Assembly: GCA_902826215.1 (NCBI GenBank)
Contig: CADEDY010000025.1
Coordinates: 1-58,477 of the forward strand
Direction: 5' to 3'
DNA: 58,477 nt
Source: an uncultured Bacteroidota bacterium
Lineage (GTDB): Bacteria; Bacteroidota; Bacteroidia; Flavobacteriales_F; PHOS-HE28
The first letter of the stretch is position 1, and every line of letters starts with the position of its first letter. The notes beneath the pieces were generated by a model that saw nothing but the letters and a program-made list of their open reading frames with translations, was not told where the DNA came from and ran no database searches. The translations under genes were made by a program, and so were the position numbers. Below, in pieces: positions 40,289 through 48,354 of the stretch.

Positions 40289-41983
40289 TCAGAATTGGAA
40301 GTAGATGAAGGGCACCATCTCCGCGGTCATGGTCTGGTAGATGGCCAATACCACCCCGATGCTGACCAACGCCATGGCCCATAGCGGTAAGGCTGCGAAA
40401 CGCGTCCTGTAGCGCTGTTTGAATGATTCCGGCAACCAATGGATGATCAAACCTGCTAACATCACTAGGAATACGCTGCGGAACCCCCAGATCACCGGGC
40501 CGATCAGGTGCCAACCGAAGTCACCGGACAGCTGCGAAAGAACCTTGTCAGCCGTAGTGAGTGAATCACTTCGGAACCAGATCCGGGTGAAGGTGATGAA
40601 GGTGAAGGTGATGCCAACAGCCCAGCCACGGGCTACCCAACTCGTGCTCTTTCCCCACGGGCTGATCCGCTTCCAGAACTTGTAGAACACCAGACCAAGG
40701 CCGTTCAACCCGCCCCAGATCACGAACATCCAACTGGCACCGTGCCAGAGCCCACCGATGAGCATGGTGATCATCAAGTTCATGTCCGTGGTGATGATGA
40801 CCAAGAGGTTCGGGAAGATCCGCACCAACACAACGGTCAAGGCGATCAGTGAAAGCAGGGCCACGGGCAGCCACCACCAACCGGTGAGCAGGGTGAGTGC
40901 GATGCCGATCACGCCCAGCATGATGTATGTAAAGGGCGTTGCGTGGCGATTGCCTCCCATGGGTATGTAGAGGTAATCGCGCAGCCAGGTGCTCAGGCTC
41001 ATGTGCCAACGCTTCCAGAACTCGGCTGTGCTGGCTGCCTTGTAGGGGCTGTTGAAGTTCACTGGTAGCGTGAAGCCCATCAGTAGTGCAACGCCGATCG
41101 CGATGTCCGTGTAACCGCTGAAATCGGCGTATACCTGCAACGAGTAGCCGTACAAGGCCATCAGGTTCTCGAAACCGGTGAAACGTGTGGGGTCCGCGAA
41201 TACACGATCGATGAAGTTGACCGCGATGTAGTCGCCGATCAGCATTTTCTTCGCGAGTCCGTTCAGGATCCAGAAAACGGCGATCCCGAATTGTGCTCGG
41301 GTCAGTTTGAAGTCCTCGTAGAGCTGGGGAATGAACTCCGCGGCACGTACGATCGGTCCGGCGACAAGCTGAGGGAAAAAGCTGACATAGAAGCCGAAAT
41401 CGAGCAAGTTGCGAACAGGCTTCACAACATTGCGGTACACATCGATCGCATAGCTCATCGTCTGGAACGTGTAGAAGCTGATCCCTACGGGCAGGAGGAC
41501 CTTGTTCTCGACGAAGTGCGCATCCCACGCGGCGTTGGCCCAATGAGCGAACGGGTTGATCGCTTGGAAGGTGGTGCCCAACAGCGCGTTGATGTTGTCC
41601 ACCACGAAGTGCGCGTACTTGAAGAACCCGAGCACCAAGAGGTTCAACGTGATACTGATGGCGAGGATCAATTTCCGCTTGCCAGGTACCGTGCTGCGCG
41701 CGCTCCATAGACCCAGGAAGTAGTCCATGGTGATGGAGAACAAAAGCAACCCGACGAAGAGACCGCTCGTTTTCCAGTAGAAGAAGAGGCTCGCGAAGAA
41801 CAGCCACGCATTGCGCACAGCGCGCTGCTTGTACACGAAGCTGAACACGACGAGCACGATCGCGAAGAAGCCCCAGAAGAAGAAGCGGGTGAATATCAAC
41901 GGGGACGCCGGATCATAGTTGAACACCTTCGCCCATTCCACGAGCGGCATGGCGTTCAAGCAGGGTAGGGCGGTGCCGATCAT
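40289..41983 (-). CDS. MBOAT-family membrane O-acyltransferase (AlgI/DltB/PatA-like)
   Basis: A 564-residue polytopic protein. Typical MBOAT sites are WKRWHMSLSTWLRDYLYIPMGG (with FWxRWHxSL) and LIGGLWHGASWMFVIWGGLNG, where the His of GLWHG is catalytic. It takes an acetyl (acyl) group from a cytosolic donor and moves it across the membrane to a partner transferase. It is last in a four-gene minus-strand operon after two SGNH-type genes and a LysM protein, which resembles the alginate/peptidoglycan O-acetylation systems (AlgI with AlgJ/X, PatA with PatB). ATG at 41950 is an alternative start, matching other MBOAT N-termini better. Confidence 0.92.
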   Translation of the reverse strand: MIGTALPCLNAMPLVEWAKVFNYDPASPLIFTRFFFWGFFAIVLVVFSFVYKQRAVRNAWLFFASLFFYWKTSGLFVGLLLFSITMDYFLGLWSARSTVPGKRKLILAISITLNLLVLGFFKYAHFVVDNINALLGTTFQAINPFAHWANAAWDAHFVENKVLLPVGISFYTFQTMSYAIDVYRNVVKPVRNLLDFGFYVSFFPQLVAGPIVRAAEFIPQLYEDFKLTRAQFGIAVFWILNGLAKKMLIGDYIAVNFIDRVFADPTRFTGFENLMALYGYSLQVYADFSGYTDIAIGVALLMGFTLPVNFNSPYKAASTAEFWKRWHMSLSTWLRDYLYIPMGGNRHATPFTYIMLGVIGIALTLLTGWWWLPVALLSLIALTVVLVRIFPNLLVIITTDMNLMITMLIGGLWHGASWMFVIWGGLNGLGLVFYKFWKRISPWGKSTSWVARGWAVGITFTFITFTRIWFRSDSLTTADKVLSQLSGDFGWHLIGPVIWGFRSVFLVMLAGLIIHWLPESFKQRYRTRFAALPLWAMALVSIGVVLAIYQTMTAEMVPFIYFQF

Positions 41984-41989
41984 GCGCAA

Positions 41990-43270
41990 CTACGGACGAT
42001 AGGTTTGCCTCACGTGGTCGCCATAGGCCTCCATCAATGCGCTGAAGAGCAGATCACCCAGCGCCGTGTATCCGGCCCGTGTGAAGTGAACGAGATCCTT
42101 CTTCGCGAAGCCAGCATCCTCCCACCGTGCGATCGACGTTTGACCGCCCATCACACCGAACGTATCCCACACCCCACAGCCGTACTTCGCGGAAAGACGA
42201 AGCATGACATCACGCACAGCCGCACCGTTCTTGTTGGGATATCGCCGTCTGATGTAGCTGTCGGTATTCGTGGTGAGCAGGATAGCCGCGCCTGGGGAGG
42301 CCTCCAACGTTCGCGCGATCAGTTCAGCATAGTTGCGCTCGTAACGATCGGCACTGAAGTCGGGGTCGTGCGCATCGTTGATGCCGATGGAGAACACCAC
42401 CAGATCCGGTTGGATGACGGCAAGTTCCTGTGTGTATCGCGCGCAACGCAACCAACTCGTCGTACTCGCACCGTTCACACCGTTCGCGTGGTAGAAGAAA
42501 CCTGGATCATCACTTTCCAAGGTGATGCCGTAGAGCGTGAAGCGCTGCTGTGTGCTATCCGCGCGTTCGAACCGGAGATGCAACGTGTCCATGTACCGAT
42601 CGTATTCGATCACGGTATAGCCGCGAGCGACATCCGTACGTTGTTCGATATGCACCGTTGAATCGGTGGACCACGCAACGACCGCGAAGCTGTTCTCCAT
42701 GCTGTGCATCACCTTCACTCGGTTGAACGAGTATCCGGTATAGACTTCGCCTCGGAAACTCACTTTCAAATTGGTCGGTGAATCCGTGGTGGTCACGGAG
42801 TAGCCAGCGATGCCGAGTGCCGCAGTATCGGCACGTGTCGTGTTCTTGGTGAACGCCCACTGACCCGTGTATTCCGGATGGTACCAATACGGGTTGTTGC
42901 TCTTCGCCATGTTGTACGGGAAGATGAAGCCACGACCGCCTTTCACACCGGGTACCATGTTCTGCAATCGATGCCGCAGTTCCATGCTCCACATGTCCGC
43001 CTGTAGGTGCGATCCGCCGAAATGCGCGATGTTGATCTGGCCTGTTCCCTCCATCACGAGTTTGTCCACTTTGTTGTGATAGCGGTCCCAAGCAGTTCGA
43101 TCACCGGCGAAGATCAACGCGTTCTTGGATGCGTCCATGAAGGACAAGGATGGCAAGCGAACAGGGTTCTCCTGCGCGGTCGTGACGAGAGGAAGGCCAA
43201 CGGCGAATGCAACCGCGTGGCATAAGACAAGAGCAACTCGTTCGTAAGGTGATGGTCCGGTGCTTCGCAT
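41990..43270 (-). CDS. SGNH-family hydrolase/acetyltransferase, block I variant GGS
   Basis: A 426-residue secreted protein with a signal peptide (ends VTTAQ). Block I is INIAHFGGSHLQAD with Ser87; the usual Asp of GDS is Gly. Block III SIGINDAHDPDF keeps GxND, and block V KDLVHFTRAGY keeps the catalytic Asp and His (DxxH). In O-acetylation systems, SGNH proteins such as AlgJ/AlgX and PatB perform the periplasmic acetyl transfer. The stop is six bases before the MBOAT start, and the paralogous SGNH gene ends one base upstream. Confidence 0.85.
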   Translation of the reverse strand: MRSTGPSPYERVALVLCHAVAFAVGLPLVTTAQENPVRLPSLSFMDASKNALIFAGDRTAWDRYHNKVDKLVMEGTGQINIAHFGGSHLQADMWSMELRHRLQNMVPGVKGGRGFIFPYNMAKSNNPYWYHPEYTGQWAFTKNTTRADTAALGIAGYSVTTTDSPTNLKVSFRGEVYTGYSFNRVKVMHSMENSFAVVAWSTDSTVHIEQRTDVARGYTVIEYDRYMDTLHLRFERADSTQQRFTLYGITLESDDPGFFYHANGVNGASTTSWLRCARYTQELAVIQPDLVVFSIGINDAHDPDFSADRYERNYAELIARTLEASPGAAILLTTNTDSYIRRRYPNKNGAAVRDVMLRLSAKYGCGVWDTFGVMGGQTSIARWEDAGFAKKDLVHFTRAGYTALGDLLFSALMEAYGDHVRQTYRP

Positions 43271-43271
43271 G

Positions 43272-44762
43272 TTATTGCTTGGATGAATAGTACGAGGCGA
43301 AGTCGTTGATCAGCGCGGTGTAGAAGAGTTCACCCACCTTTTTGGCCCCTTGCGGGCTGAAGTGCGTGTAGTCCGTTGCAGCGAGCGGGGGATCGGCCTC
43401 CACCCAACTCACCATGCTGTTGCGCCCTCCCATGGCCTCGAACATGTCCCAGAACACCGCGCCTTGGGCCAGTGTGTTGGTCTTCAAGGCATCGCGGACA
43501 TCCTCCAAATAGGGCCGGGTCACGAAGTTCTCGCCCTCCTTGATACTCATGTCGCTCGGTCCGATCACGATCACCGAAACGCCGGGGATCATCTTCTTGA
43601 AGCGTGCGATCTGGGCACCGAAGAACCGACCATATTGCGCTGCCTCTTCCTCGCTTTTCAGGTTGGGTAGCACATTACCGCCGTACTGCAGGATCAGCAG
43701 TTCCACATCCAGATCCTTGTACATCGCGCTCAGGAGCCCTTGGTCCACTCGCCGGAATTCATACCCCGCACCACCGCGTGCTGCGATGTTGTCGACACAC
43801 ACACCCGAACGTCCTTCCAGCGAAATGCCGAACACGTCCGGACTGTCCGTTCCGCGCATGATCAATGTCAATTCAGCGGGTGTCGTTGTGAATTTCCATT
43901 GTCTGATCAGTAGCCGATCGGCAGGATCCACTTGTTCGGTGGAAACCAATTCGGCACCATTCCACAGTTCGATCGTGACCGGTGCGCGATGCCATCCATA
44001 GTACAACTCCACCGTGTTGAATTGTTGAGCCTTGCCATAGGCACGTCGAAGTGGCCGCAGGGTGATGGTGGCTTCATGCGATAGGGTGTCCACAGGGACG
44101 GTGTCGGGGAGGATCGGTGTGAACCGTGAGAAACACGAGAGCGCGCCATACCGTGCGTGATGCACGGTCGGATCCTTGCGACCCATGACGCTGTACCGGA
44201 TCCAATTGTCGGAGATCACACGATCCACACTGAAGCTTGGTACGATGTCGGCAACAGCGATCAAGCCCGGTCCGGTCCCGCCGAATTGCACTTGCAACTT
44301 GTTCCGCAGGTAGGCAGTTATTCGATCACCTTCCAATTGCGAGTCACCGTAGTGCATGACACGCATTGGTCGTGATCCAGAAGTGGCACTCTGCAGTTTG
44401 GCGAAGAGGGGCCACAACACTTCCTTATCGTCACTCGGATAGTGCAACGCGATCCGTTCCTCCAAAGGGCGCAGCTTGGTGGTGTCAAAGGCGAACGGTG
44501 CCACATCGACCACGGTGTCCATCGCGATACTGTCTGCCAATGCGCTTGTGTCGATCACCTCAGCGGAGTCCGTTTCAACGGCCAGGATATCACTGATGTC
44601 GACCTGTTCTTGTTCCTGAGGAAAAAGCACGGAAGCGGGATCGGGAGCCCGAAAAGTGAACGTATCACTCATCTCGATCCCTTCTTCGGGAACGAACCAG
44701 CCGACCACACCGAGCCCAAGAACGACCACCAGCAGGAAGAGCAGGACCTGCGCGGGCCTCAT
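43272..44762 (-). CDS. SGNH-family hydrolase/acetyltransferase, membrane anchored
   Basis: A 496-residue protein with one N-terminal transmembrane helix (VLLFLLVVVLGLGVVGWF) and an acidic linker to residue 100. Block I is RVMHYGDSQLEGDRIT with Ser141 (GDSQ), block II-III regions include LILQYGGNVLPN, and block V is AATDYTHFSPQGA (Asp and His). It is the likely membrane-bound partner of the MBOAT protein. A central domain of about 150 residues resembles carbohydrate-binding inserts. Its start overlaps the stop of the LysM gene (ATGA). Confidence 0.86.
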   Translation of the reverse strand: MRPAQVLLFLLVVVLGLGVVGWFVPEEGIEMSDTFTFRAPDPASVLFPQEQEQVDISDILAVETDSAEVIDTSALADSIAMDTVVDVAPFAFDTTKLRPLEERIALHYPSDDKEVLWPLFAKLQSATSGSRPMRVMHYGDSQLEGDRITAYLRNKLQVQFGGTGPGLIAVADIVPSFSVDRVISDNWIRYSVMGRKDPTVHHARYGALSCFSRFTPILPDTVPVDTLSHEATITLRPLRRAYGKAQQFNTVELYYGWHRAPVTIELWNGAELVSTEQVDPADRLLIRQWKFTTTPAELTLIMRGTDSPDVFGISLEGRSGVCVDNIAARGGAGYEFRRVDQGLLSAMYKDLDVELLILQYGGNVLPNLKSEEEAAQYGRFFGAQIARFKKMIPGVSVIVIGPSDMSIKEGENFVTRPYLEDVRDALKTNTLAQGAVFWDMFEAMGGRNSMVSWVEADPPLAATDYTHFSPQGAKKVGELFYTALINDFASYYSSKQ

Positions 44763-46240
44763 GGTAGCGGTATGGTGAGGTGTTGCCCGGGGTGAATGCT
44801 GCTGGTGATCCCATTCACCTCCATGATGCGCTTCACGGTGATACCGGGGAACCGTTGGGCAATGCGGTAGAGCGAATCGCCGGACTGAACCGTGTAGGAG
44901 GTCAGAGGCACCCCGGTTGCAGCCTGCGCCCTCGATGTGTTTGTCGGTATCGTACCTGGCCCGGTACTGTTGGTCGGGCCTTCATCCTCGGGTAGCTGCG
45001 GTTCCGGTTCCGGCGTTGGCTTCACCCACTCCCGTTTCTTCGTGTGGATGACGAGTGTTTGGCCCGCATTGATGCGATCGCTGCGCAAACCGTTCCAGGC
45101 CTTCAATTGCGTGATCGTGACATGGTGCCTTGTTGCAATGGCGCCAAGATTATCACCCGATCGCACGCGATACCGGATCGTCTTCTTCACCGTGATCGGA
45201 ACGCGCTGGTCCGTGTTCAGATTCGTATTGACCACTTGGTCGAGGCTTGCTTGGGTGGCCAACCTTTCCAATGAGTCCGCGTGCTGTGCATAGCGTGGAC
45301 CCATCCCGGCAGGCACCATGAGCGGATGATGTGCTGGCACACGCAGGCCGCACAAAGTGGGGTTCAACCAACGCAGTCGGGCTTCGGGCAATTGAAGCAC
45401 TCGAGCCAGGATCGGCAGTTGCAGTTCGCGATCCATCCGCATCGTATCGATCGGTTCGGTGGTCTTCAGGTCCATAGGCTCGATCCCGAGGGCAGCGGCA
45501 TTCGCGGTCAAGTGGATGAAGGCCATGAGCAGTGGAAACACCTCTTCCGCGCCTTCGGTGAAGTGTGGATACAATGAACGGATGTCGGTTGCGCCACCCG
45601 CTCGTTGCTGCGCACGCTGCACGTTCGCCGGCCCACAAGCAAAGGCCATGATGGCCAAACTCGGATCCTTGTAACGTGCGTAGAGGTCCTTCAGATAGCG
45701 CATCGCAACTGCTGTGCTCTTCGCCGGATCATGCCGCTCATCGATATCCGCAGTGACCGCAAGACCATAGCGAAGCGCGATGGGGTACGTGAGCATCCAT
45801 AACCCGGCGCCACCATCGTGCGACCCAGCTTCCGGGTTCATCGCCGACAAGGCCATGGGCAGATACTTGAGGTCTGCAGGAAGCCCGTTCTCCGCAAGCG
45901 CTTTCTCGATCAGCGGGAAATGAACAATGCTCATGCCCAGCAACGCACGGAACTGTTCGCGTTGCGGTTGACCGTAGAGGTCCGTGCAGGTGATCACCTC
46001 ATCGTCCGCGAAGGCCGGAATACCAGGCGCTTCCATCGTCAGCTTGGCATACAGATCCTTCGTGTCCACTGCACGAACGACTCCTCGACCGGGCGAAGTG
46101 CCAAGTTCCTGCATCATCTGCTGCACCGGCCAGGTCGTCATCAAACTATCGGTCCGCCATGTGCTTTGAGCCTCAGCGGAGAGAACTCCTAGGCCAGTGC
46201 AAAGCGCCAAGACCAGAACGCGCAATAGGATGAACGACAT
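44759..46240 (-). CDS. LysM protein with a degenerate lytic transglycosylase domain
   Basis: A 493-residue protein with a signal peptide (ends SAEAQ). The middle (about 100-230) follows the MltD/SLT pattern: EKALAENGLPADLKYLPMAL, NPEAGSHDGGAGLWMLTYPIALRYGL, TAVAMRYLKDLY. In active enzymes the motif is LPxxESxxNP, but here it is LPMALSAMNP, so the catalytic Glu is Leu131. Two LysM modules follow, RYRVRSGDNLGAIA (about 350-395) and SYTVQSGDSLYRIA (about 445-493), with a Pro/Glu linker between. It probably binds peptidoglycan without cutting it, and its coupling to two SGNH genes and MBOAT suggests it targets acetylation to the wall. Confidence 0.9.
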   Translation of the reverse strand: MSFILLRVLVLALCTGLGVLSAEAQSTWRTDSLMTTWPVQQMMQELGTSPGRGVVRAVDTKDLYAKLTMEAPGIPAFADDEVITCTDLYGQPQREQFRALLGMSIVHFPLIEKALAENGLPADLKYLPMALSAMNPEAGSHDGGAGLWMLTYPIALRYGLAVTADIDERHDPAKSTAVAMRYLKDLYARYKDPSLAIMAFACGPANVQRAQQRAGGATDIRSLYPHFTEGAEEVFPLLMAFIHLTANAAALGIEPMDLKTTEPIDTMRMDRELQLPILARVLQLPEARLRWLNPTLCGLRVPAHHPLMVPAGMGPRYAQHADSLERLATQASLDQVVNTNLNTDQRVPITVKKTIRYRVRSGDNLGAIATRHHVTITQLKAWNGLRSDRINAGQTLVIHTKKREWVKPTPEPEPQLPEDEGPTNSTGPGTIPTNTSRAQAATGVPLTSYTVQSGDSLYRIAQRFPGITVKRIMEVNGITSSIHPGQHLTIPLP

Positions 46241-46504
46241 GGTTGGTAAAAGAACCGGTTAGAGCCTCGCGTATTGCAAAGGATGCGCTGCATTTCTCCA
46301 CGCGTGGGTGTTGAGCGTCAGGGACATTAGCGTGCGAACGGTATACATCCTTGCGGATCGACCGATCTTTGCAGCATGAGATTCCTTTGGGCTCCTTGGT
46401 TCTTTGCGATGACGAGCAGTATCGCCGCTTCGCTATCAACAAATGCACAATACTTAACCCCTTTGGACGGTGCGTCAACAGCATCGCCGAAGGCCAATAG
46501 CACC

Positions 46505-47140
46505 ATGACCATAGAGATCTGGAGTGATGTCGTTTGCCCGTTCTGTTACATCGGCAAGCGCGAATTCGAAACCGCCTTGGCTGCGTTCCCGCATCGCGAT
46601 CAAGTAAATGTGATCTGGAAGAGCTTCGAGTTGGACCCGAATGCGCCCAAAAGAAGTGAGCACGATATGTACGGGATGCTCGTGGCCAAATATGGTGGAA
46701 CCCTCGAGGATGCGGCTGCGCGTGTTGCCGGCGTGGTGCAACGCGCCAAGACGGTCGGCTTGGATTATCGCATGGACAAGGCAGTTATCGGAAGTTCGTT
46801 CGATGCACATCGCCTGCTCCAATTCGCGAAAACAAAGGGTTTGGGAGATGCCGCCAAGGAGCGCTTGTTCAAGGCCTACTTCACGGAAGGTGCTCACCTC
46901 GCGGACCGACCTACGTTGGTCCGCTTGGGAACGGAGATCGGACTTGACGCTGAAGCCGTTCAGCGAATGCTCGATTCAACCGATTTCACCGACGTGGTTC
47001 GTGCGGATGAACGCGAAGCACAAGAGATCGGTGTTCGAGGTGTGCCGTTCTTCGTGTTCGATCGGAAGTACGCGGTCAGCGGCGCACAAGAAAGCGACCA
47101 CTTCCTAGGTGCACTGGAGCAGGCGTGGAAGGCACGCTAG
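46505..47140 (+). CDS. DsbA-family oxidoreductase (FrnE-like)
   Basis: A 211-residue thioredoxin-fold protein. MTIEIWSDVVCPFCYIGKREFE has the active-site CPFC with the cis-Pro motif later in IGVRGVPFFVFDRKYAVSGAQ. The family (FrnE) is cytosolic, with a helical insert (about 60-150) as here. It may reduce or isomerise disulfides under oxidative stress. The frame is open up to an ATG at 46376, where the extra residues look loosely like a signal, but FrnE proteins start at MTIEIW, so I chose 46505. The 3' end overlaps the convergent agmatinase-type gene by four bases. Confidence 0.88.
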   Translation: MTIEIWSDVVCPFCYIGKREFETALAAFPHRDQVNVIWKSFELDPNAPKRSEHDMYGMLVAKYGGTLEDAAARVAGVVQRAKTVGLDYRMDKAVIGSSFDAHRLLQFAKTKGLGDAAKERLFKAYFTEGAHLADRPTLVRLGTEIGLDAEAVQRMLDSTDFTDVVRADEREAQEIGVRGVPFFVFDRKYAVSGAQESDHFLGALEQAWKAR

Positions 47141-48201
47141 CGCTTGCTTGCCGCAAGTACCCCACACAGGTGGAAGAGCGTACGGGCACCCACATTCGCA
47201 TCCCACTCATCCTGTGCACCAGGTGAAACCTCGACGAGGTCGAAGCCGATGATCCGCTTGCCACTGGCGGCCAAACGCGATAGGAGGTAGGTGGCCTCTT
47301 CGAACTGGAACCCGCCGGGTACCGGTGTTCCAGTGTTCGGACAAAGCGTCGGGTCAAGTCCGTCGATATCGAAGCTGATGTGTACGTTCTTAGGCAGTGC
47401 ATCGATGATTGCATCGCATTGCTCACGCCAAGTGATGCCATCGAACTGTTGCCGACGGATATCTGCACTTCGAACAATGCGGATACGGTCCTTGTGCTTC
47501 AGGAAGACATCATTCTCCTGCTCGCAGAAATCGCGGATCCCGATGCTCACCACACGTTGCAGCTGCTTCAGTGGAAGCGCGTTGTAGAGAATGCTGGCAT
47601 GGCTGAAGGTGAAGCCTTCATAGGCCATGCGCAGATCGAGATGCGCATCGATGTGAAGAATGCCGAACTCCTTGTGCCGAGCGGATTGTGCGCGGAAGAA
47701 CCCGAGTGGCGTGCTGTGGTCGCCGCCCACGAGGCCAACGAGTTTGCCTTGGTCCAGCCAATAGGCGGTGCGCTGTTCCACCCAATCATTCATCACCGCA
47801 CACTCCCTATTGATCAAGGCCAATGCCTTCTTCGCCTTGGCCTTTTTCTTCGCGTCTCCACCTTTCGTGAGCAGGTCGATCACGTGCGCAGCCTCTTTCT
47901 TCAGCGCTTTGCTTTGTTCGATCAAGGCTTCCGGAATAGTGTCCATCGCGATCCCTCGCTTCCAGAGATCCGGGAACTCGCGGTGGAAGAGATCCACTTG
48001 GAAACTCGCATCGAATATGGCTTGTGGGCCGTGCGATGTGCCTCCACCGTAGCTGGTGGTCACTTCCCATGGAACGGGCACGAGCACGATGTCCGCTTCT
48101 TCGGTGGTGAACGGTAAGCCGTAGATCCCAGCATCTGCGCTTCCTGGACTGTTCGGGTCGAACTGCTTGATCTTATTGGCCTTGTTCATGGTCTTATTCA
48201 T
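47137..48201 (-). CDS. Ureohydrolase (arginase/agmatinase family)
   Basis: A 354-residue enzyme. The dinuclear Mn motifs are present: GLVGGDHSTPLG, LHIDAHLDLR and SFDIDGLDPTLCP, plus GGTSHGP at the substrate site and GFDLVEVSPGAQD. It hydrolyses a guanidino group to urea: agmatine, arginine, guanidinobutyrate or formiminoglutamate are all possible. A Lys/Ala-rich insertion (GGDAKKKAKAKKALALI, about 113-129) is unusual, set among helices between the metal motifs and the N-terminal part. It stands alone on minus, ahead of a hairpin at 48259-48300 that belongs to the next upstream gene. Confidence 0.9.
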   Translation of the reverse strand: MNKTMNKANKIKQFDPNSPGSADAGIYGLPFTTEEADIVLVPVPWEVTTSYGGGTSHGPQAIFDASFQVDLFHREFPDLWKRGIAMDTIPEALIEQSKALKKEAAHVIDLLTKGGDAKKKAKAKKALALINRECAVMNDWVEQRTAYWLDQGKLVGLVGGDHSTPLGFFRAQSARHKEFGILHIDAHLDLRMAYEGFTFSHASILYNALPLKQLQRVVSIGIRDFCEQENDVFLKHKDRIRIVRSADIRRQQFDGITWREQCDAIIDALPKNVHISFDIDGLDPTLCPNTGTPVPGGFQFEEATYLLSRLAASGKRIIGFDLVEVSPGAQDEWDANVGARTLFHLCGVLAASKR

Positions 48202-48258
48202 ATCCTGCGCAAGGTAGCCACCTTAGGGATCGCCGACGGAGTGGAATGAAATGAAACC

Positions 48259-48300
48259 GCCCCGTTCCCGAACGCCCTCACGCGTTTCGGGAACAGGGCG
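48259..48300 (-). terminator. Likely terminator after the PspC gene
   Basis: CGCCCCGTTCCCGAA (48259-48273) pairs with 48286-48300 over 14 of 15 bases, with a 12-base loop. On minus it is followed by TTTCATTTCATT. It lies 55 bases after the PspC gene stop at 48355. Confidence 0.65.
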
Positions 48301-48354
48301 CACCGGAACATCAACCCCTCGTTGCCCCGAATGCCCTTTGGGCGGCTTTCGTGA

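Noticed and set aside
46376..46504. Signal-peptide-like N-terminal extension of the DsbA-like protein
   Set aside because: FrnE relatives start at MTIEIW; the extension lacks a clear cleavage site, and the nearby CTTTG box would start transcription at about the first ATG.
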